Shown in pieces: positions 1 through 9,700 of a DNA stretch of 64,000 nt. The notes under the pieces are model-generated. The model made no database searches. It was given only the letters and a program-made list of their open reading frames with translations, and was not told the DNA's origin. Every line of letters begins with the position of its first letter. Position 1 is the stretch's first letter. Location of the stretch: the NCBI GenBank assembly GCA_029719485.1, contig CP120722.1, positions 1,054,001-1,118,000 of the forward strand, written 5' to 3'. This DNA is from Kiritimatiellota bacterium B12222. Lineage in GTDB: Bacteria; Verrucomicrobiota; Kiritimatiellia; SS1-B-03-39; UBA6053. The translations under genes were made by a program, and so were the position numbers.

Positions 1-2
1 CT

Positions 3-1268
3 GGCGTTACTCTGCATGAGGTGCCGATTGGTATTCAAGCTCCTGGTTTCGTATTTACCGCGCATTTAAAGTGTGACCGTTTCCGGGATATTCACCATGC
101 TGGTGATTTAGGGCTCGAGGATCTCCATCCAGATGTAAAAAAAATCCTCGCAGCGGCCCGGGAGCAATTACGTAATCATTTTAGAGCCCGGTTAGCAGAA
201 GAGCAGGCTGGCATCGTGGATCGTTGGAAGAGAGAAGGGATATATCCATTTGAAGATGATAAAAATCTGACGCCTGTCGAAGTGGCTGAAAGACAGGTTT
301 TTGATATTCTTGCTGTCAATGTTGAAGCGTATCTTCCCAAAAAGGACGAAGCCGACTTGGAATCTCGGAAATTGACATTCCGCCTTCTGGCCATGGCGGT
401 GAAGGAGAATCCGAATTCTGTCCGTCGTATCATCTCCGAAGTGTTGAATTTAAAGCCAGAGGAACAGGCTGACCTTGCTGAGATGCTGGATCATACATCA
501 CTCTCGGCTGTAATCAGCACTGCGAAGAATGTGGCCAATCGCTTGGACTTTTTATTATCACTGGAAAATCTTTTGTGTGATAAAGAAACGAAGAAGGCTT
601 TGTTGGAGCGGGACCAACTACATAAAATTTTAGAGAACGAACCCTGGATTTTTAACGAGGAGTTTGCACTTTCCTGTAGTGAGGTTCGGTTGGAAAATGT
701 GTTGGACCTTCATTTGGAGAAGCTGGGTGAAAGGTCTGATGAGCCCGGGCCGGTTGTCCGTGAAGATGGTAGGACCGGCAGAGTAGACCTGATGTTTTCA
801 CGTGCAGTGCATCCACGTCATGATGAGCACGATTACCTGATCGTGGAATTGAAGCGACCTTCCAAAAAGGTGGATTCTGTGGTGCTATCTCAAATTGAAT
901 CCTACGCGCTGGCCGTGGCAAAAGATTCACGTTTTCGAAACGAACGCGCCCGGTGGGATTTCATGGTCGTATCCGAAGAACTGGATGATTTCGCAAAAGA
1001 GAAAGCGCAACAAAGTGGCCGGCCCAAAGGCCTAGTGTTTGACCATGGCACGTTGAATATACGTGTATGGGCTTTTGAGTGGGGCGAGATCATTCGGGAT
1101 GCACGTGCAAGACTCCATTTCCTTAATGAGCGGCTGGGGTATGAAGTAAACCGAGACTCCGCCACTAGTTACTTGGTTAAGGCGCATGAAAAGTATATTC
1201 CCATAATCGCCAAAGAGATTCAAAGTGATCATTATGAATCAGATTCTGAGGAAGGTGAAGGAGAATGA
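3..1268 (+). CDS. ATP-binding (Hsp90-like) protein, C-terminal part with nuclease-like domain (5' truncated)
   Basis: The reading frame is open to the left edge, so the gene begins outside the window; a GTG at 21 is internal. The first 110 residues resemble the region after the ATPase domain in large bacterial Hsp90/histidine-kinase-like ATP-binding proteins (segments like RWKREGIYPFE and AERQVFDILAVNV). That family call is from memory of the family; the ATPase domain itself is not visible. The C-terminal third has a charged segment, GRVDLMFSRA followed by DYLIVELKRP, which fits a PD-(D/E)XK nuclease core with D, E and K in the usual order. The stop overlaps the next start by 4 bases (ATGA), indicating translational coupling. 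The context is a defence island. Function is inferred, not recognised with certainty. Confidence 0.65.
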   Translation, partial: GVTLHEVPIGIQAPGFVFTAHLKCDRFRDIHHAGDLGLEDLHPDVKKILAAAREQLRNHFRARLAEEQAGIVDRWKREGIYPFEDDKNLTPVEVAERQVFDILAVNVEAYLPKKDEADLESRKLTFRLLAMAVKENPNSVRRIISEVLNLKPEEQADLAEMLDHTSLSAVISTAKNVANRLDFLLSLENLLCDKETKKALLERDQLHKILENEPWIFNEEFALSCSEVRLENVLDLHLEKLGERSDEPGPVVREDGRTGRVDLMFSRAVHPRHDEHDYLIVELKRPSKKVDSVVLSQIESYALAVAKDSRFRNERARWDFMVVSEELDDFAKEKAQQSGRPKGLVFDHGTLNIRVWAFEWGEIIRDARARLHFLNERLGYEVNRDSATSYLVKAHEKYIPIIAKEIQSDHYESDSEEGEGE

Positions 1269-2545
1269 GTAATCACGGCAATGTCTTTGAAGATGACGTT
1301 GAGAAATTACTCAATCATACGTACCTGGGCGACTTTATCGCACGGGGGCCCGAAATACAATTTGGGCAGGGGAAACCCGAAGAACTTGCTGATGCCGTTT
1401 TGGTTCTTGGAGAAACCATTATAGCCTTTCAGTGTAAATCAAGAGCTGTGCCCAGCCCTGAAATGCTGGATGAGACTGAGCAGAACCGTATTCGAAATAA
1501 AATGCAGGAAGGCGTTAAACAGCTCAAGACTATCAGACGGGCTCTCAATCAGGAACTTGATCTAAATTTGGTGAATGCTCATGGGATCCCCATGCGGAGT
1601 CTTTTTCCCGCAGACACACCATTGATAGGAATTGTTCTTATTAATCTTCACGGGTTAGCTCCGGATGTGCAAGAACGTATAAATATCGTTCTTGGTGCTG
1701 ATTATCAACACGAGATGCCTATACACCTTCTGAAGGCACAGGATTTCTGGTTTGCAACAGAATTTATCGACACCGTACCAGATCTCATTAAATTTCTTGA
1801 GCACAGATTTACCCTGCATTTAAACGGACAAATTCATGCTGAAACATCCGAGCAGGATTTTATCATGTTTTACAAGAGTCGGTATGACGCAATAGAAGAG
1901 CACTTGGTGGACCCCTCCAGCGGTATCCAAATCGAAGCCGGATTTGCTCGAAAGTTTATTGAAGAACATGACAGAGAATTGGCGGAAAGGACTGAGAACT
2001 TAAAAACCAGCTACTTAGTGGATGAGATCATCGACTTCTTCAAAGTCAGTATCGGTTACAACCCTGCAGATGACCTAGACCCGGATTCTGAAGAAGCCGC
2101 AGAGCTTATGGAGCGGGGGCGTGGTACTGAAGAGGCTTATTTTATGGCTATTAATGAGCTAGGAATGCTCTCCAGGCTAGAAAGGAAGAATTTTGGAGAG
2201 TCGTTGGTGGAAAAATCAATTTTAGCTGAAGATCGCGGGCACGGGTACCGTATCTACACCCCAGATGAACCGGGTCGCACCCCATTTTTTATGTTCTGTT
2301 ACAAAGGAAACAGAGTGGACAGGTTGCGCTATTTTGAAATGTATCTTTGTATGGCCTGTGTTCAACTCAATCTTCCCAGAGTGGTGGGAATATCGACGGA
2401 ATCCTCTAGCGCTCCAGAGGGCCGTTCCTACGATATCGCTGTAAAACTTTTGGAGGACATCCCTCCTGAAAATCGAGCTATATTTAGTGAGTGCAAAATT
2501 TTTGCCGACCCACGTAGATCCACTACCGATGAATGGAAAGGATAA
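1265..2545 (+). CDS. Nuclease-like protein, function unknown
   Basis: 426 residues, coupled by a 4-base overlap to the preceding ATP-binding protein. The N-terminus contains FEDDVEKLL, then ADAVLVLGETIIAFQCKSRA. This is the shape of a restriction-endonuclease-like (Mrr/PD-(D/E)XK) core: an acidic residue, a beta hairpin and a Q-x-K pair. The remainder is alpha/beta with no motif I recognise. No signal peptide or membrane segment is visible, so it is probably cytoplasmic. It likely acts with its upstream neighbour as an ATPase-nuclease pair against foreign DNA. The nuclease fold is an inference from one motif. Confidence 0.55.
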   Translation: MSNHGNVFEDDVEKLLNHTYLGDFIARGPEIQFGQGKPEELADAVLVLGETIIAFQCKSRAVPSPEMLDETEQNRIRNKMQEGVKQLKTIRRALNQELDLNLVNAHGIPMRSLFPADTPLIGIVLINLHGLAPDVQERINIVLGADYQHEMPIHLLKAQDFWFATEFIDTVPDLIKFLEHRFTLHLNGQIHAETSEQDFIMFYKSRYDAIEEHLVDPSSGIQIEAGFARKFIEEHDRELAERTENLKTSYLVDEIIDFFKVSIGYNPADDLDPDSEEAAELMERGRGTEEAYFMAINELGMLSRLERKNFGESLVEKSILAEDRGHGYRIYTPDEPGRTPFFMFCYKGNRVDRLRYFEMYLCMACVQLNLPRVVGISTESSSAPEGRSYDIAVKLLEDIPPENRAIFSECKIFADPRRSTTDEWKG

Positions 2546-2548
2546 AGT

Positions 2549-3067
2549 ATGATTGAACAAAGCGCTCTGCATCTTCTCCTTCAAATCGCCATCTCTGCAG
2601 CAGCAGCCTTATTTGGCACTCGACTCGCAGCCAAGCGTTTTCGTGAAGATCGTCAATGGGAACGAAAAATGGAAACCTACTCCGAGTTAATCGAGATGCT
2701 TCATCATATGAAATGGCCAGCAAACGAATTAATTCGGGCGGAGATTGAGCATATAAATCTCTCTGATGAAGAGAATGAGAGGCTCTGGAGCAAATATAGT
2801 GAAGCCCGGCAAAAAGTCAGTATGCTTGCAGAATCGTCTTCGTTTTTGATTTCCAAGAATGTCCTCGAGTCGGTTATAAATATGGAGAATCGTCTCACGG
2901 CATCCAAATCTGTTAGTGGTTGGATTGATCATTTAGATTCTCATTATAGAGCTGTAGATGATTGTCTAAAGACGATAAAGACAATCGGGGCAAAGGAATT
3001 AGAGTTTGATAAAAATATCTGTGTTTTCCGAAGGGAAAATAGGAAGAACAGAAATGAAAATAAATGA
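2549..3067 (+). CDS. Small N-terminally membrane-anchored protein, unknown
   Basis: 172 residues, beginning 3 bases after the preceding stop. Residues about 5-27 form a single hydrophobic helix (LLLQIAISAAAALFG), followed by a basic stretch (AAKRFREDRQWERK) and a long, strongly charged helical region. This suggests a membrane anchor with a cytoplasmic helical bundle. Proteins of this shape are common in defence operons but I cannot name a family. The last 14 bases overlap the start of the broken DUF262 gene that follows, so it was once coupled to it. Nothing in the sequence shows a catalytic site. Confidence 0.6.
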   Translation: MIEQSALHLLLQIAISAAAALFGTRLAAKRFREDRQWERKMETYSELIEMLHHMKWPANELIRAEIEHINLSDEENERLWSKYSEARQKVSMLAESSSFLISKNVLESVINMENRLTASKSVSGWIDHLDSHYRAVDDCLKTIKTIGAKELEFDKNICVFRRENRKNRNENK

Positions 3068-3206
3068 CATCCTTAGCCACATTGATTCAGGATATATGGC
3101 CTTTCCAGAGTTTTAGCGGGGCTATGTCTGGAACTGAGACCAGGTGCACAGCTTCTTTACCTCGCTGTACCGTAAACGTCCGGTGGGTGATTTGGTTTCA
3201 GGTTAG
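3054..3206 (+). pseudogene. Remnant of a DUF262 (GmrSD/GmrS-type) gene, N-terminal 50 codons with two nonsense codons
   Basis: From the ATG at 3054 the frame reads MKINDILSHIDSGYMAFPEF, stop, RGYVWN, stop, DQVHSFFTSLYRKRPVGDLV, then a third stop at 3204. This is the hallmark start of DUF262 proteins, which read FPEFQRGYVWNRDQV. The two interruptions fall exactly where Q (CAG to TAG at 3114) and R (CGA to TGA at 3135) are expected; both are C-to-T changes. The rest of the gene, several hundred codons in intact relatives, is absent. DUF262 proteins of the GmrSD type restrict modified phage DNA. I read this as a decayed fourth gene of the upstream operon. Confidence 0.88.
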
Positions 3207-3275
3207 TCTTCAACACGTTTTGGAATGCGAATCATAATTCTGGTGATGACACAGAAAAATAGACTGAGGAGTTAT

Positions 3276-3656
3276 ATGAGATACAAAACTGAAATCACTG
3301 TTTCTGGGAGACAATTAGATGAACTACTAAACCCTAGTATTAGGAGCGCGGCTATCGAGAACCTACTTCTTACAGATGGGAAAGAAAAAGTGGAAGAAAT
3401 GCTTTCACCAATGAATACAGACAGCAGATCAAGCTATTTGGATGGCAGTGCTGCTGTTGAAGAAGTTAGCTTTGATGCTGACGGCTTAACCGGTGGCCTC
3501 TCGGTTAGTTTCCAACACGAGGTTTATTATGGGTGTAAAGATATGGACAGATTAGATAACGACTATGCGGAAATTACTTTCGAAATCGATCATGAGGAAA
3601 AGATTGTGGTCTTTAGCATTTATCAACCTGATGAGAGAGAGCCTGATGAATTCTAG
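3276..3656 (+). CDS. Small acidic hypothetical protein
   Basis: 126 residues from the ATG at 3276, which has a GAGGAG ribosome binding site about 5 bases upstream; an in-frame start at 3225 would add 17 residues but lacks such a site. The product is acidic and appears beta-rich in its second half (alternating EVSFDADG, GLSVSFQHEVYYG, AEITFEIDHE, KIVVFSIYQ). No family is recognised. It sits alone between the broken DUF262 gene and the DUF6361/PLD/helicase triad, and may be an accessory or antitoxin-like factor, but nothing in the sequence proves this. Confidence 0.55.
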   Translation: MRYKTEITVSGRQLDELLNPSIRSAAIENLLLTDGKEKVEEMLSPMNTDSRSSYLDGSAAVEEVSFDADGLTGGLSVSFQHEVYYGCKDMDRLDNDYAEITFEIDHEEKIVVFSIYQPDEREPDEF

Positions 3657-3698
3657 AAATTCTATCGTGTAATTAAAGATGTATAGCGAGAATTAATA

Positions 3699-4979
3699 AT
3701 GAAATCCTCATTAGGCTGGATAGACTTTTCATCTGAACACCGGGACCGGGTTCGGACGGTGATTGATTTGTTGAAAGCTCCCGGGGTGGTGGATGAGCTG
3801 GGTATTGGTGTGATTCGGGATGCTTTTTCTGACACGTTGTTTCCAGGCCTTTCCACGATCCAAACCCGTCCGAAATACTTCATTATCGTGCCTCGGATTT
3901 TGAAGGAGTACGAGGGCTTAACCGACAGGAAGCGAGGCCGGATTCCGTTGCGGGATCATCTCGCTGAACAGGAGCTTGCCTGCAGGGTGATGCTGGCAAA
4001 GCGGTATCATGAACAGGAGGGCCTGGGGATCATCGGGGTGACCTTTGGCGAACGCACCGACACGGATGTGCAGCGTCGCCCGTCGTCAGTGTATTGGAAT
4101 GGTCTCCGTGCGTTTGGGCTGGTGAAATCAGATGGGGCATTGGCTGATTTTTACCGACGTCATAGCGGACATCAGCCGTCGATTCGGTTGCGTCTGGAGG
4201 AAGGACGTGAAACTATGGGGGATGATTTCGATGCAGAGGACCTGGATGCCGGTCCCGTCGTGGCACCGCCATCTGTGGAAGACTGGATGGAAGATTTGGC
4301 CATCACGCTGACAAAGGATGAGGCGGTATTTCTGCGTCAGAAGGTCTGCGCGTGTCAACCGGACAGTTTGATCGGTCAGTTGCTGTTGGACGAAGATTTG
4401 GCGGATGCTGTGGTGGATCTGGGCGACTCCGCTGCATTTACCGATTTGGTGGCCTTGCTCGAAGATCGCACTTTTACGCACGTTCAGACACTGCGGGTCG
4501 CGCAAATGGCCCGTGACTTTTGGCGAATCCTCTACGGGGCACACCTACGCTACAACGTGTTGCTTCAGGCCCGGTTTGGCTCTGAGGGCCGGAAGTCCGA
4601 ATACGAGGAAAAGTGGATCGCCTGGCGGGGAGAAATGGCGACCTTTGACTGGGGGACTTGGAAGGATGAGGATCTGTGGCAGTTGGTGTCCAACCATGGG
4701 GGACATCCTCATCCATGGACGAGAACATTTATAAACAGCTGGCTCGATGTAAGCCGACAGGCTGATGCCTCTGATAGCGTGTTTGATAATCTGGTGGTGA
4801 ACCAGGAGACGCAGAACAAGCGATCTCGTTCACGGCTACGTGCAGACAACAAGGGTGAGCGTGTAGATGGTTGGTTGGGAATACGGAACCTTGAATACCG
4901 TATGCCACAGGTTTGGCAATTTGTGGCGGATATAAGGCGTGCGGAACGCGGGGAGGCAGATCCTGATGTTGGACTGTAA
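3699..4979 (+). CDS. DUF6361 family protein, first gene of an Azaca-like defence triad
   Basis: 426 residues. The N-terminus (SSLGWIDFSSEHRDRV, followed by a conserved RDAFSDTLFPG segment) is characteristic of DUF6361 proteins, which sit at the head of operons with a phospholipase D-like protein and a helicase. From memory, the three-gene Azaca anti-phage system (zacA, zacB, zacC) has this composition, so this would be the ZacA-like member. No enzymatic motif is evident. The 3' end overlaps the next gene by 14 bases, and the third gene overlaps the second by 1 base, so the three are one translational unit. The DUF6361 call is more secure than the Azaca name. Confidence 0.7.
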   Translation: MKSSLGWIDFSSEHRDRVRTVIDLLKAPGVVDELGIGVIRDAFSDTLFPGLSTIQTRPKYFIIVPRILKEYEGLTDRKRGRIPLRDHLAEQELACRVMLAKRYHEQEGLGIIGVTFGERTDTDVQRRPSSVYWNGLRAFGLVKSDGALADFYRRHSGHQPSIRLRLEEGRETMGDDFDAEDLDAGPVVAPPSVEDWMEDLAITLTKDEAVFLRQKVCACQPDSLIGQLLLDEDLADAVVDLGDSAAFTDLVALLEDRTFTHVQTLRVAQMARDFWRILYGAHLRYNVLLQARFGSEGRKSEYEEKWIAWRGEMATFDWGTWKDEDLWQLVSNHGGHPHPWTRTFINSWLDVSRQADASDSVFDNLVVNQETQNKRSRSRLRADNKGERVDGWLGIRNLEYRMPQVWQFVADIRRAERGEADPDVGL

Positions 4980-6786
4980 ACGCAACCGATTGGATTATGG
5001 GGAGCTTCTTGTTCCGCCTGCGGGGTATCGGCTTGAACGAGCTGTAGGTGCAACTTACAGCGCGGACCTGAATACCCTCCTCTCGATCCCGGTCGCGTTG
5101 GTGTATGCCAATACCCTGGAAAAAGCAGAGGAGCGTGGGCATCATCAGTTACTGCAGGCTATTGAGGAAATCTCAAAACGGGTCACGGTGTATCACCAAA
5201 AAGGTCGGCTGCTCGTGCCCACCCGGTTCAATCGGCTCTATGCGTTTCTGGAGGACATGCTGAAGCCGGTCACGCCCTTTGATGCGTTTACCTCCTTCCA
5301 CCCCAAAACCTGGGTGCTGCGGTATGTGGACGAAGCTGGGGAGCAACCGGATGTATTCCGGGTGTTGGTGATGAGCCGGAATCTGACTTTTGACCGGAGC
5401 TGGGATGTGGCGGTCTGCTTGGAGGGCAGGGAAGTGGACGGTCCCCAGAGGAATAATTCTCCCTTATGTGACTACCTGAATCACCTTAACCTACTCTCTC
5501 CTTTCCCGGATGCTGAAGGGTTCATCGATAAGCTGCGGTATATCAAGTTTGATTACCCGGAAGGATTCCGTTTCCCGCAGTTTCACCCCATCGGGTTTGA
5601 AGGCCATTACATCAATCCGGTTCAGTCGATGGAAGGTGACCGGGCGGTGGTTCTCTCTCCTTTCGTCGACGACAAAACGCTCTCTGGACTCTGTGACCGG
5701 GTGGAAGAAGTCCACCTGTTCAGCCGTCGCGAGGAGTTGTTGAAATTGAAGCCCGGGGTTCTCACACGATTGGCTTCCTGTTATGTTGTTTCCCGCTGGG
5801 TGGTGGAGGGCGAGAGCAGAATGCAGATGGAATCCGAAAATGCGCAGGAGGCACAGGAGCAGGATCTGCATGCCAAAGTGTTCGTCGTAGAGAAGGGTTC
5901 GGATGTGAAGTGGTATCTGGGATCCGCAAATGCGACCCAGGCCGCGCAGACGCGCAATACAGAGTTTCTGGTGGAGTTTACCGGCAAGAAGAATCTGGGC
6001 CGCATTGATGACCTGCTGAATGAACTGTTGGGGCCTGATCGTGATCTGGGAGTGTTTGAGGCCTTTGATCCGGAAGCGACCACGGGTGAGGACCATGAAA
6101 AGGAGGAACGGGAGGATTTGCGGCGGCTGGAGTATCGGCTGATGGAAATGCCGGTAGAAGCCTCGGTGGTGCGTCAGTCCGGAGACCGCGAGAATTTCGA
6201 TCTCAGACTTGGCCTCAATCTGGAGGACATCCAATTTCCTGAGTCAGTATCCATTTCGATTCGGCCCCTTAATCTGCCGGAGTCTGAGCAGAAACTTGCG
6301 CCGGGAAGCGTCAATGAGTTGCTGTTCGAGAATATTCCGGAAACGGATCTCACCCGTTTTCTGGTGATTGAGATCTCCGGTGCCAGCTCGCGTCGCTTTT
6401 TGCTGCGGGTAGAGGTAAAAGGAATGCCCAGCACACGGGGGGATAGCATTTTCAAGAGCCTGGTGAATAGTCAGGAGAAATTCTTCCAGTACCTGGCGTT
6501 TCTTTTGTCCGAGGACCCGCTCAACGAAGAGGGTGGGGAGGCCACCGATGCGAAACAACAGGGAGAAGGGGCAGACCCTCTGGAAGCCTGGCAGCATGGC
6601 ATGCCGGTGTACGAGCAGTTGCTGGTCACGGCCGCACGCAATCCAGCAAAGCTGAAACAGGTGGATGCATTAATTACGCGCCTACGTTCGGATAATGATG
6701 GAGAGGATGTGGTGGTACCCACGGCCTTTCTTGATTTTTGGAATGCCTTTCGTCCTCTAATACTCGAAAGTAGGGAGGATACCTAA
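4966..6786 (+). CDS. Phospholipase D-like (HKD) protein, second gene of the Azaca-like triad
   Basis: About 606 residues from the ATG at 4966, chosen because GGGAGG lies 9 bases upstream; an in-frame start at 4939 would overlap the previous gene further. Two HKD-like half-sites are visible: H112-x-K114 (SFHPKTWVLRY) with SRNLTFDRSWD after it, and H302-x-K304 (DLHAKVFVVE) with the segment YLGSANATQ and NTE after it. This is the two-fold arrangement of phospholipase D/nuclease enzymes, which in defence systems usually act as nucleases. The C-terminal third is beta-rich and unassigned. It is coupled to the helicase downstream (TAATG). ZacB-like by context. Confidence 0.75.
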   Translation: MLDCKRNRLDYGELLVPPAGYRLERAVGATYSADLNTLLSIPVALVYANTLEKAEERGHHQLLQAIEEISKRVTVYHQKGRLLVPTRFNRLYAFLEDMLKPVTPFDAFTSFHPKTWVLRYVDEAGEQPDVFRVLVMSRNLTFDRSWDVAVCLEGREVDGPQRNNSPLCDYLNHLNLLSPFPDAEGFIDKLRYIKFDYPEGFRFPQFHPIGFEGHYINPVQSMEGDRAVVLSPFVDDKTLSGLCDRVEEVHLFSRREELLKLKPGVLTRLASCYVVSRWVVEGESRMQMESENAQEAQEQDLHAKVFVVEKGSDVKWYLGSANATQAAQTRNTEFLVEFTGKKNLGRIDDLLNELLGPDRDLGVFEAFDPEATTGEDHEKEEREDLRRLEYRLMEMPVEASVVRQSGDRENFDLRLGLNLEDIQFPESVSISIRPLNLPESEQKLAPGSVNELLFENIPETDLTRFLVIEISGASSRRFLLRVEVKGMPSTRGDSIFKSLVNSQEKFFQYLAFLLSEDPLNEEGGEATDAKQQGEGADPLEAWQHGMPVYEQLLVTAARNPAKLKQVDALITRLRSDNDGEDVVVPTAFLDFWNAFRPLILESREDT

Positions 6787-9700
6787 TGTCTACCTCTCAA
6801 GACTCTTGGGCGTCCTGTATTCAGAAAACACAGGGAAGTTTGAAAGATTTCCAAGTTGCCACCGTGGATGTGGTGCACCGGCGGATGTTTGTTGAGGGGC
6901 AGAAGAACATGTTGATCGCCGATGAAGTGGGGTTGGGGAAAACCATTGTAGCAAAAGGAGTCATCGCGAAAGAGCTGATGGCACGAAAAAAAGCAGGAAC
7001 CCGAAAACCGCTAAAGGTAACCTACATTTGTTCAAACCAGGTGATTGCCTCTGAAAATATCCAGAAGCTGAATCTCTTTCCTGAACAAGCGGTCGTAGAA
7101 AGAGAAACCCGTCGTATCGCTTATTTGGCTTATGCACCAAAGCCGAAGAAAGACGCTTATTCGAAAACGTTGACCCTCAATACTCTAACTCCGGGGACAT
7201 CATTTAACCCTCGATGTTATCCAGGGGTTAGGAAAGAACGGTCGATTGTATACGCGTTATTGTGCGGTGATGAACGGCTGGATGCTCAACAAGAGGGGGT
7301 AGCTTGTCTTGTTCGTGGATCTGTTGAACAAAAACCGGCTGACTGGGAATGGTGGCTGGAAGACATGCGGAAACTGGAACTTAGAAAAGGACTCCAGGAA
7401 CGGTTTCTAGGGCTGGCTTCCAGAAAAATACTGCCATTAAAGTATGATGCGGTTTACCAGTTGCTTGGAACAAAGAAGCCGGTGAAACTACTGGAGGCTG
7501 CTGTTTCTCTTTCAGACTTTCTGACACCTGTTAACGAGAAAGTTCACCGAACGGCTTGTAATGAACTGGTCAGCGTTTTGCGTCAACTCATGATTGAATG
7601 CTGTATGTCATATGTGGATGCTGACCTCTATATTCTCGATGAGTTTCAGCGGTTCAGAGGTTTGATTGATTCTTCGAATAAAGCCGAAGCCTCTCAGCTG
7701 GCACAGAAGGTATTTAAGCAGAAGAAATCAAAGGTGCTTCTGCTCTCGGCGACACCTTTTAAGGCCTACACGGGTGACTTGGAGCAGGCGAATGGAGAAG
7801 ATCATTTTGAAGATTTTCAAAAAATTCTCCACTTCTTGCTGAATGAAGATGTGGAAGTACTCAACTCCTACAATACGCATCGCCGAGAATTGTACAGGCA
7901 ACTTCTTAGTCTGGATAAAGAGACTCCGTCCGTATCAACGGAACATCGAGAGGCGGTGGAAGATATTTTACGGCAGGTTATGTGTAGGACAGAACGGAAC
8001 AGTGTGTCGACTGACCCCAATGCTATGATAGATGACCAGTGGAAGAAGGCCATGCTGCCGTTTAGCATTAATGACATCCATAACTTTACGCAAACTGACC
8101 GGTTGGCCCAGACGCTCTCCCGTATTCCTAAAACCGCTAAACATACAATCGGCGCTCCGGTTGAATATTGTAAATCCGCACCATATCCTTTGTCCTTCCT
8201 TGATGGATACCAGTTTAAAAAAGATCTGAAGAAACATCGAACTGAGCCGGAGGTCCAAAAAGTATTAGAAAGTACCCCAGGTGCGTGGTTGAATACGGAA
8301 GCAATCCATTCATATGAGTTAAAGTTGGCGCAGGGAGCGGGTAGTCACGAAAGTGGTGGCGTTGCACACGCTCGGCTAAATCAGCTTATTGATGCTGCAG
8401 TAGGGGCGAAGGGTGCGAGCCTGCTGTGGATCCCACCTAGTCTACCGTATTACCCGATGGAGGGTGCATTCAAAGGGGCGGATAAATTTAGTAAGACACT
8501 GGTTTTTTCGGCATGGGTGATGGTACCGCGCATGATCGCTTCCCTGGTTTCTTATGAGGTGGAACGTCAGACGGTCGGTAATCCGTTGACCCGGGATCAG
8601 CAGGAGGCACAGCCCCGAACTTATTTCGCACCCGATGATGAAAAGAAGCACCGCCGCCACCCCGTGCCGCAGTTGACTTTTTCCGTCAGGGAGCAGGGTG
8701 GGGGAGAGTATGCCGCCAGCATGAGCAACTTCTGTCTATTGTATCCTTCGCCGACATTGGCTGCACTGGTGACTATCCCGGAACTGCTTAACGGCGAGGG
8801 TGGCTTGGATAAAATTCTGCCCGAACTTTCGTGCAGGATTCGTGGAGTTGTCGAAGAGTTAAATCTTCAGAAGTACGAGCAATCGACAGGGAGCGATGAA
8901 AAATGGTATTGGGTTTCCACCCTGCTATTGGATAGGGGGCACAAGGGAAAATCGCAGCTCGTGGAAACGTGGCTAGATGAAGTCGGTCCTGATAATGAAG
9001 AAAGTTTATTTTCATCAAAAGAGAAAGACCAACGGGGGAAAAGGTTTCATTTAGATGTACTTCGACAGGCGTTCCGTGAACCGGAAAAGATGAACCTCGG
9101 TCGTATGCCGGATGATCTGTGCGATGTCCTCGCTGATATGGCTTTAGGCTCGCCTGCGGTGGTAGCACTTCGAAGTTTATCAGCACTTTATTCTGAGGGA
9201 CAGTATCTGACGACTGATTTGAATGATGCGGCCTTAATCGCCGGGCAATTCGTTAATTTGTACAACAAGCCTGAGTCCATTACCGCAATTCGGCTGACAA
9301 CTGATCGATCCAGTTATTGGCGAGAGGCCATTATTTACGGTTGTTGTGGGTGCCTTCAGGCGGTGATGGACGAGTATCTACATTTGCTCATGGGGCAGCA
9401 AGGAAGCCGGAAAAAGGTTATTCGTGCATTCGAGGATACAGTCAATATCTCTACTGCCAGCATTAATGTAGACGGACATAAGTCTTTCATAGAGGGCAAG
9501 CCGTTGAAAATGCGTTGTCACTATGGGGTCAGCTTCGGAAACCAGAAGATCGAGACAGAAAAGGGGGAGGAGAGGGCTTCAAACATACGAGGTAATTTCA
9601 ATTCTCCATTTCGTCCTTTCGTGCTGGCCACCACCTCAATTGGACAGGAGGGTCTGGATTTTCATCAATATTGCCGGCGGATTGTGCACTGGAATCTCCC

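Noticed and set aside
3054..3206. Stop-codon recoding of the DUF262 frame instead of decay
   Set aside because: Both TAG and TGA would need suppression, a third stop follows, and the bulk of the gene is missing, so decay is far simpler.
5491..6234. A 247-codon open frame opposite the PLD-like gene
   Set aside because: It runs antisense to the HKD motifs of the real gene and has no recognisable domain.
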